This document shows, piece by piece, positions 60,081-64,000 of a stretch of DNA of 64,000 bases. The number at the start of each line of letters is the position of its first letter. Position 1 is the first letter of the stretch. The notes below the pieces were generated by a model, which worked only from the letters and a program-made list of their open reading frames with translations, searched no databases and was not told the origin of the DNA. The translations under genes were made by a program, and so were the position numbers. This DNA comes from Thiomicrorhabdus sp. (GTDB lineage Bacteria; Pseudomonadota; Gammaproteobacteria; Thiomicrospirales; Thiomicrospiraceae), in assembly GCF_963662555.1 (NCBI RefSeq), contig NZ_OY759719.1, forward strand, positions 1,942,985-2,006,984, written 5' to 3'.

Positions 60081-62030
60081 ATGACCCATAAACAAAAAAC
60101 AACCAAAACGACTATGCAAAATGTACCTCTGCACAAAGCCATTCAGCAAATATTGCACCGTTACAAAAACGTAGCTTCTGCCGTTGTTGGAATTGGGTTA
60201 AGTTCTGTATTGTTAACTGGGTGTGTAACCAATCAAGCCCAAACAGTTCAATCAACTGACTCTTCATTAATAAAGCCCGTTACTACCATTAGTGAAATAA
60301 CCAGCCATAAAAACAATGCTCAGCCAGCAAAAACTGACGTTACCCCAGACAAAATTAATCTTGAAGTAGCCACTCAAATTCATTACTCAAATATTTGGGA
60401 TGAAATGAGCCATAACTTTAATTTAGCTGATGAGCATTATGGTAAATACGATAATTATTTACATTTTTATGACCAGCGCAAAACGCATTTAAAACTTATT
60501 TCTGAACGTGCTAAGCCATATTTATACTACATATTAAATGAAGTAAAAAAACGCAATATGCCTTTTGAAATTGCCCTTTTACCTGCGGTAGAGAGTGGTT
60601 TTAAAGCACGAGCACGCTCACATCAAAGTGCTGTTGGTCTTTGGCAATTTATACCAAGCACTGGTGACCTTTTTAACCTTCACCGTAACTGGTGGTATGA
60701 CGGACGTAAAGATGTTGTGCAAAGCACGACGGCTGCTCTTGATTATTTACAAGAGCTATATGCATCAAATAATAACGACTGGTTACTGGCTTTAGCTTCT
60801 TATAATGCCGGCCTGGGTAATATTTATCGTGCTCAACGCAAGTATCGTAAAGACCATAAAGAGCAGCCTGGAATTAAAGATTATCAACCCAACTTTTGGG
60901 AAATTCAACGCTACCTTCCAAAAGAGACACAAGGTTATGTTCCAAAATTGCTGGCAGTAGCACATATTGTAGAAAATCCAGAAAAATTTGACGTTACCCT
61001 AAAACCAATTGATAACGAACCTTTCTTTAAAATATTTACCCTTGATAAACAAGTTTCTTTACATCAAGTTGCCAATGTATCAAGCACCTCAAGCCAAACG
61101 TTTAAAAAATTAAATCCTTGCTACTACCAACCTGCTACACCACCTAATGGCGAACATCATATTTTACTGCCTATTAAAAAGGCCGATAAATTTGCACAAT
61201 TACTGCAAAGTGATTCGCATTTATTTAAAGTACATTGGAAAAAGCACAAGATTAAACCTGGTGATAGCTTGAGTGTTATCGCTTATCGATACAAAACCTC
61301 ATCTAGTGCAATTAAAAAACTTAATGGCATGAAAAATTCAAATATACGTGCAGGCAAAACCTTATTAATCCCTATTCCTGTAGATCGTTCTAGCGTTACT
61401 TTAGCTAAAAATAGTTCAACGATTAAAGCGGTTCAAAAAAACCAAAGCCATAAATCACAACAAAAACAGTTAGCTGATAATCAAACAAATTCATTAACCA
61501 AAAGAAAACATATTCACACGGTTAAATCAGGTGATTCTTTATGGAAATTAGCTAAGCATTACAATACCAGCATTAAACAGCTAGCAAGCTGGAATAACCT
61601 ACCACCTAAGACGAGATTAAAGCAGGGTCAAAAATTAACCATATTTACGTCACAAAATAAGACAAGCAAAACCATAAAAACGACGGCTAAATTAAATAAT
61701 AAAATTGTGCATGTGTTAAAGTCAGGTGAGAGTTTATGGCTATTAGCTAAACGTTATCAGGTTAAAACAGTACAGATTGCCAAGTGGAATAACATATCTA
61801 CTCACAAAGTACTAAGGCCAGGAATGAAACTCACTATTTGGAGCCAAGCTCCACATGATTTAGCAACTAAATACATTGTTAAAGATGGTGATAACTTATG
61901 GAATATTGCTAAGGCAAACCAAATTTCAGCTACTCATTTAGCTAAATTTAATAAACTATCGCTCAAAACTTTTTTACAACCTGGACAGGTATTACAGATT
62001 CCTGCATCATCAGCCACGCAAGAAGGTTAA
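60081..62030 (+). CDS. mltD: Membrane-bound lytic murein transglycosylase D with four LysM domains
   Basis: MltD cleaves peptidoglycan glycan strands from the periplasmic side. The 649-residue protein has a long N-terminal leader, a lipobox LTGC, and the family 1 catalytic domain with Glu171 in LLPAVESGF followed by HQSAVGLWQFIPSTG and LLALASYNAGLGN. Four LysM repeats follow (starting HKIKPGDSLSVIAYRY, HTVKSGDSLWKLAKHY, HVLKSGESLWLLAKRY and YIVKDGDNLWNIAKAN), spread over about residues 390-645. E. coli MltD has two to three. It follows gloB, as in the enterobacterial neighbourhood. Confidence 0.95.
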   Translation: MTHKQKTTKTTMQNVPLHKAIQQILHRYKNVASAVVGIGLSSVLLTGCVTNQAQTVQSTDSSLIKPVTTISEITSHKNNAQPAKTDVTPDKINLEVATQIHYSNIWDEMSHNFNLADEHYGKYDNYLHFYDQRKTHLKLISERAKPYLYYILNEVKKRNMPFEIALLPAVESGFKARARSHQSAVGLWQFIPSTGDLFNLHRNWWYDGRKDVVQSTTAALDYLQELYASNNNDWLLALASYNAGLGNIYRAQRKYRKDHKEQPGIKDYQPNFWEIQRYLPKETQGYVPKLLAVAHIVENPEKFDVTLKPIDNEPFFKIFTLDKQVSLHQVANVSSTSSQTFKKLNPCYYQPATPPNGEHHILLPIKKADKFAQLLQSDSHLFKVHWKKHKIKPGDSLSVIAYRYKTSSSAIKKLNGMKNSNIRAGKTLLIPIPVDRSSVTLAKNSSTIKAVQKNQSHKSQQKQLADNQTNSLTKRKHIHTVKSGDSLWKLAKHYNTSIKQLASWNNLPPKTRLKQGQKLTIFTSQNKTSKTIKTTAKLNNKIVHVLKSGESLWLLAKRYQVKTVQIAKWNNISTHKVLRPGMKLTIWSQAPHDLATKYIVKDGDNLWNIAKANQISATHLAKFNKLSLKTFLQPGQVLQIPASSATQEG

Positions 62031-62251
62031 TTAAGGATGATTTAAATCATCTTAAAAGAGATTAATTTAGCAAAAGCTTCAAAAAGACTTTTAATTGTCT
62101 CAGTAAGCCGTAAAATTACTTAATATATTGACTCGATATAATCACTTATTAAAATCACAATAAAAGTAAAAATCCGTATTCTCAAATAAAACAGGTTTAA
62201 CTCACTCGTTTATTTAAACATTCAATACGTGAACCTTAAAAATCACCAACG

Positions 62252-64000
62252 ATGGAATTGATTTTGACTGATAGAAATCCCAAAATTTCTTATGCTAGCA
62301 GCCATACTGAAGCAGTAATAAATACGGCACCTTTAACAAATAGTGCTCAAAAAATAGTCCTGTCACCTCAATACGTTTATCAAACTCTTTATGCCTTTTT
62401 ATGGGTTGTAACAATAACCCTCTTTGCCATCCCGCTAAACGCTAATGCTCAACCCAATAAATCGTTATTAACACCACAACAACAAGATTTTTTAGATGCC
62501 TATAAGGCGATTAAACGCAATGATCGTAAAGCGATTGCCAATTATAAAAAAAAGCTAAAAAATTATCCCTTAATTGTCTATATTAATTACCACGACTACC
62601 GCTTACATTTAGCCACGACACCTAAAAAACAAATTAAAGCCTTTATTGCTAATAACAAAAATAATTATCTGGGAGATAGGCTCTATAGCAAATGGCTTAC
62701 CTATTTAGCCAATAAAAAACACTGGACCACGTTTCTTCAAAACTATAAACCTCAAAAATCTTTAAGCCTACGTTGCTACCACATTCAAGCCCTTGCTAAT
62801 CGCAAGCAAGTCTCTAAAGCATTAGAGTTAGCCAAGCCTATTTGGCAAGACCAGACCTATTTAAATAAGGCCTGCAAGCCACTAGACAAACTTATTCGTA
62901 ATCACAAAAAACTGACCGGCACCATGTTATGGCATCGTATTGAACTCGCCATGAGTAAAAGAAAAATCAATCTTGCTAAAAAACTAAGCAAGGACTTATC
63001 TGCAAAAGATAGAGCTATGCTCGACTACTGGATACGAGTCTATAAAAAACCAGAATTAATTGCTAAACCTCTTCCAAAGAGTATCTCACCTACCGTTAAA
63101 AAAAGTATTTTTACGCAAGGTATTCGCTCTCTCGCATCCAAAAATCCTAACTTGGCCAACACCAGCTTAAATACCTTTTATGAACAGTACGGGCTAAATA
63201 AGGACCAATACGCCGTACTTAAACGCAAAATTGCCTTAAGAACCGCCTATAAATATGCTCCGCAAGCTGAGGAATACTTGGATGAAGTTAATGGAAGTTC
63301 TGCTAAAAACAAAGACACCCTACGTTGGCAAGCTCAAGTAGCATTAAAAAAATCAGATTGGGCAACTCTATTAGAAACCATTGAACTCATGCCAGCAGAA
63401 AACCAGAAAGATAAACAGTGGCTCTATTGGAAAGCACGAGCGTTAGAGGCATCTAAACAACATAAAGAGGCAAATGATATCTATAATCAACTTGCTAAAC
63501 AACGAAATTATTATGGGTTTTTAGCCGCTGATAAACTCAATAAACCTTATCGTTTTAACCCTAACCCAGTTAAAAAAAGAGACACTAAATATTTAATTAA
63601 AAAATACCCAGAGCTACAACGTATACAAGAGCTCATGGCGGTTGATTGGCCGTTAAGTGCTAAGCGTGAATGGTATCAACTGCTTAAACGTGTTGATAGT
63701 AATGAACTACAAGCCATTGCTGTTCTTGCCTATCAATGGGAACAATACTCACAATCTATTCGTAGCTTAGCTAAAGCAAAAAATTGGCATGATTTAGGTT
63801 TGCGTTTTCCAACCCCACACAAAGAACCGGTTATGCAAAATGCCAATAAAAACAATATTGATCCAGCTTGGATTTACGGAATTATGCGACGTGAGAGTGC
63901 TTTTTCTGAAGATATTCGTTCACCAGTAGGTGCGGTTGGTTTAATGCAGATAATGCCCAAAACAGCCAAATATATCGGTAAAAAGATTGGTGTAAAAAAG
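62252..64000 (+). CDS. slt: Soluble lytic murein transglycosylase (Slt70-type), 3' end cut off
   Basis: An open frame of 583 codons from ATG 62252 runs off the window end. A signal-like segment (LYAFLWVVTITLFAIPLNANA) sits after an unusual 55-residue N-terminal stretch. Then comes a long helical U-shaped domain (about 90-500; DAYKAIKRNDRKAIANYKKK, WLYWKARALEASKQHKEAND) and the start of the catalytic domain, with Glu548 in MRRESAFSEDIRSPVGAVGLMQIMP split here around the window end. The order and the WxYWxARAL signature match Slt70. The start may be over-extended; no clear Shine-Dalgarno was found nearer the signal peptide. The C-terminus is outside the window. Confidence 0.9.
   Translation, partial: MELILTDRNPKISYASSHTEAVINTAPLTNSAQKIVLSPQYVYQTLYAFLWVVTITLFAIPLNANAQPNKSLLTPQQQDFLDAYKAIKRNDRKAIANYKKKLKNYPLIVYINYHDYRLHLATTPKKQIKAFIANNKNNYLGDRLYSKWLTYLANKKHWTTFLQNYKPQKSLSLRCYHIQALANRKQVSKALELAKPIWQDQTYLNKACKPLDKLIRNHKKLTGTMLWHRIELAMSKRKINLAKKLSKDLSAKDRAMLDYWIRVYKKPELIAKPLPKSISPTVKKSIFTQGIRSLASKNPNLANTSLNTFYEQYGLNKDQYAVLKRKIALRTAYKYAPQAEEYLDEVNGSSAKNKDTLRWQAQVALKKSDWATLLETIELMPAENQKDKQWLYWKARALEASKQHKEANDIYNQLAKQRNYYGFLAADKLNKPYRFNPNPVKKRDTKYLIKKYPELQRIQELMAVDWPLSAKREWYQLLKRVDSNELQAIAVLAYQWEQYSQSIRSLAKAKNWHDLGLRFPTPHKEPVMQNANKNNIDPAWIYGIMRRESAFSEDIRSPVGAVGLMQIMPKTAKYIGKKIGVKK

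Overview
This window is AT-rich chromosomal DNA from a Gram-negative gammaproteobacterium. The evidence is lipid A and KDO genes (lpxK, kdsB), bamD, btuB, ampD, mltD, a slt70-type gene, rluD, rluF, dbpA, hrpA and fkpB/slyD-type genes. Gene-family content and low G+C would fit a marine sulfur-oxidiser of the Thiomicrospira/Thiomicrorhabdus/Piscirickettsiaceae kind, but that placement is inference. I see no rRNA, tRNA, prophage, intact insertion sequence or CRISPR array. Almost every gene is a housekeeping gene of recognisable family.

Layout. 1-8.5 kb: 3' end of a bcp peroxiredoxin, dbpA, a DUF3010 gene, glnS, a parvulin, a djlA-like co-chaperone, the glutathione-dependent formaldehyde pair (fghA, adhC) and a DUF2058 gene. 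9-16.2 kb: a RhtB exporter, a DUF3581 gene and a cobalamin block (B12 riboswitch, btuB, cobQ, cobO, btuF-like). 16.2-21.9 kb: the envelope/competence cluster kdsB, Trm112-like, lpxK, comEC, with a DUF2062 gene divergent from it. 22-30.2 kb: signalling genes (a stand-alone CZB protein, a response regulator with EAL domain, a hybrid histidine kinase, flavodoxin and a soluble protein with Cache-like domains). 30.2-41.4 kb: ampD, nadC, a KefB-type antiporter, pgeF, rluD, bamD, nadE, sucD and sucC. 41.7-50.9 kb: small proteins, fkpB-like, a diguanylate cyclase, three small exported proteins, a GT4 glycosyltransferase, VF530, DUF6172, two cytochromes, a second parvulin and rluF. 51-64 kb: hrpA, an ETHE1-like dioxygenase, slyD-like, dnaQ, rnhA, a yafS-like methyltransferase, gloB, mltD and a slt70-type gene cut by the window end.

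The most striking feature is not a gene. A perfect 12-bp palindrome, ACCAGGCCTGGT, occurs 15 times, and its 10-bp core CCAGGCCTGG occurs 21 times, where well under one copy is expected by chance. It lies inside essential genes and between genes. Within genes it is read in only two of three frames, as Pro-Gly-Leu or Gln-Ala-Trp. It consists of two abutting CCWGG sites. It behaves like a highly iterated palindrome (compare HIP1 of cyanobacteria) or an uptake/recognition sequence. A second unexplained class is non-coding: a tandem MITE-like element with perfect 25-bp terminal inverted repeats at 56126-56353, and a structured region with a small Arg-rich reading frame at 38870-39170 that may be the relic of a mobile element.

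Functional themes. B12 uptake and activation is probably controlled by one riboswitch. Formaldehyde is detoxified by AdhC and FghA. c-di-GMP is handled by one cyclase (42.6-43.9 kb) and one phosphodiesterase (22.7-23.9 kb). Cell-wall turnover is handled by AmpD, MltD and the Slt-type enzyme. NAD synthesis is represented by nadC and nadE.
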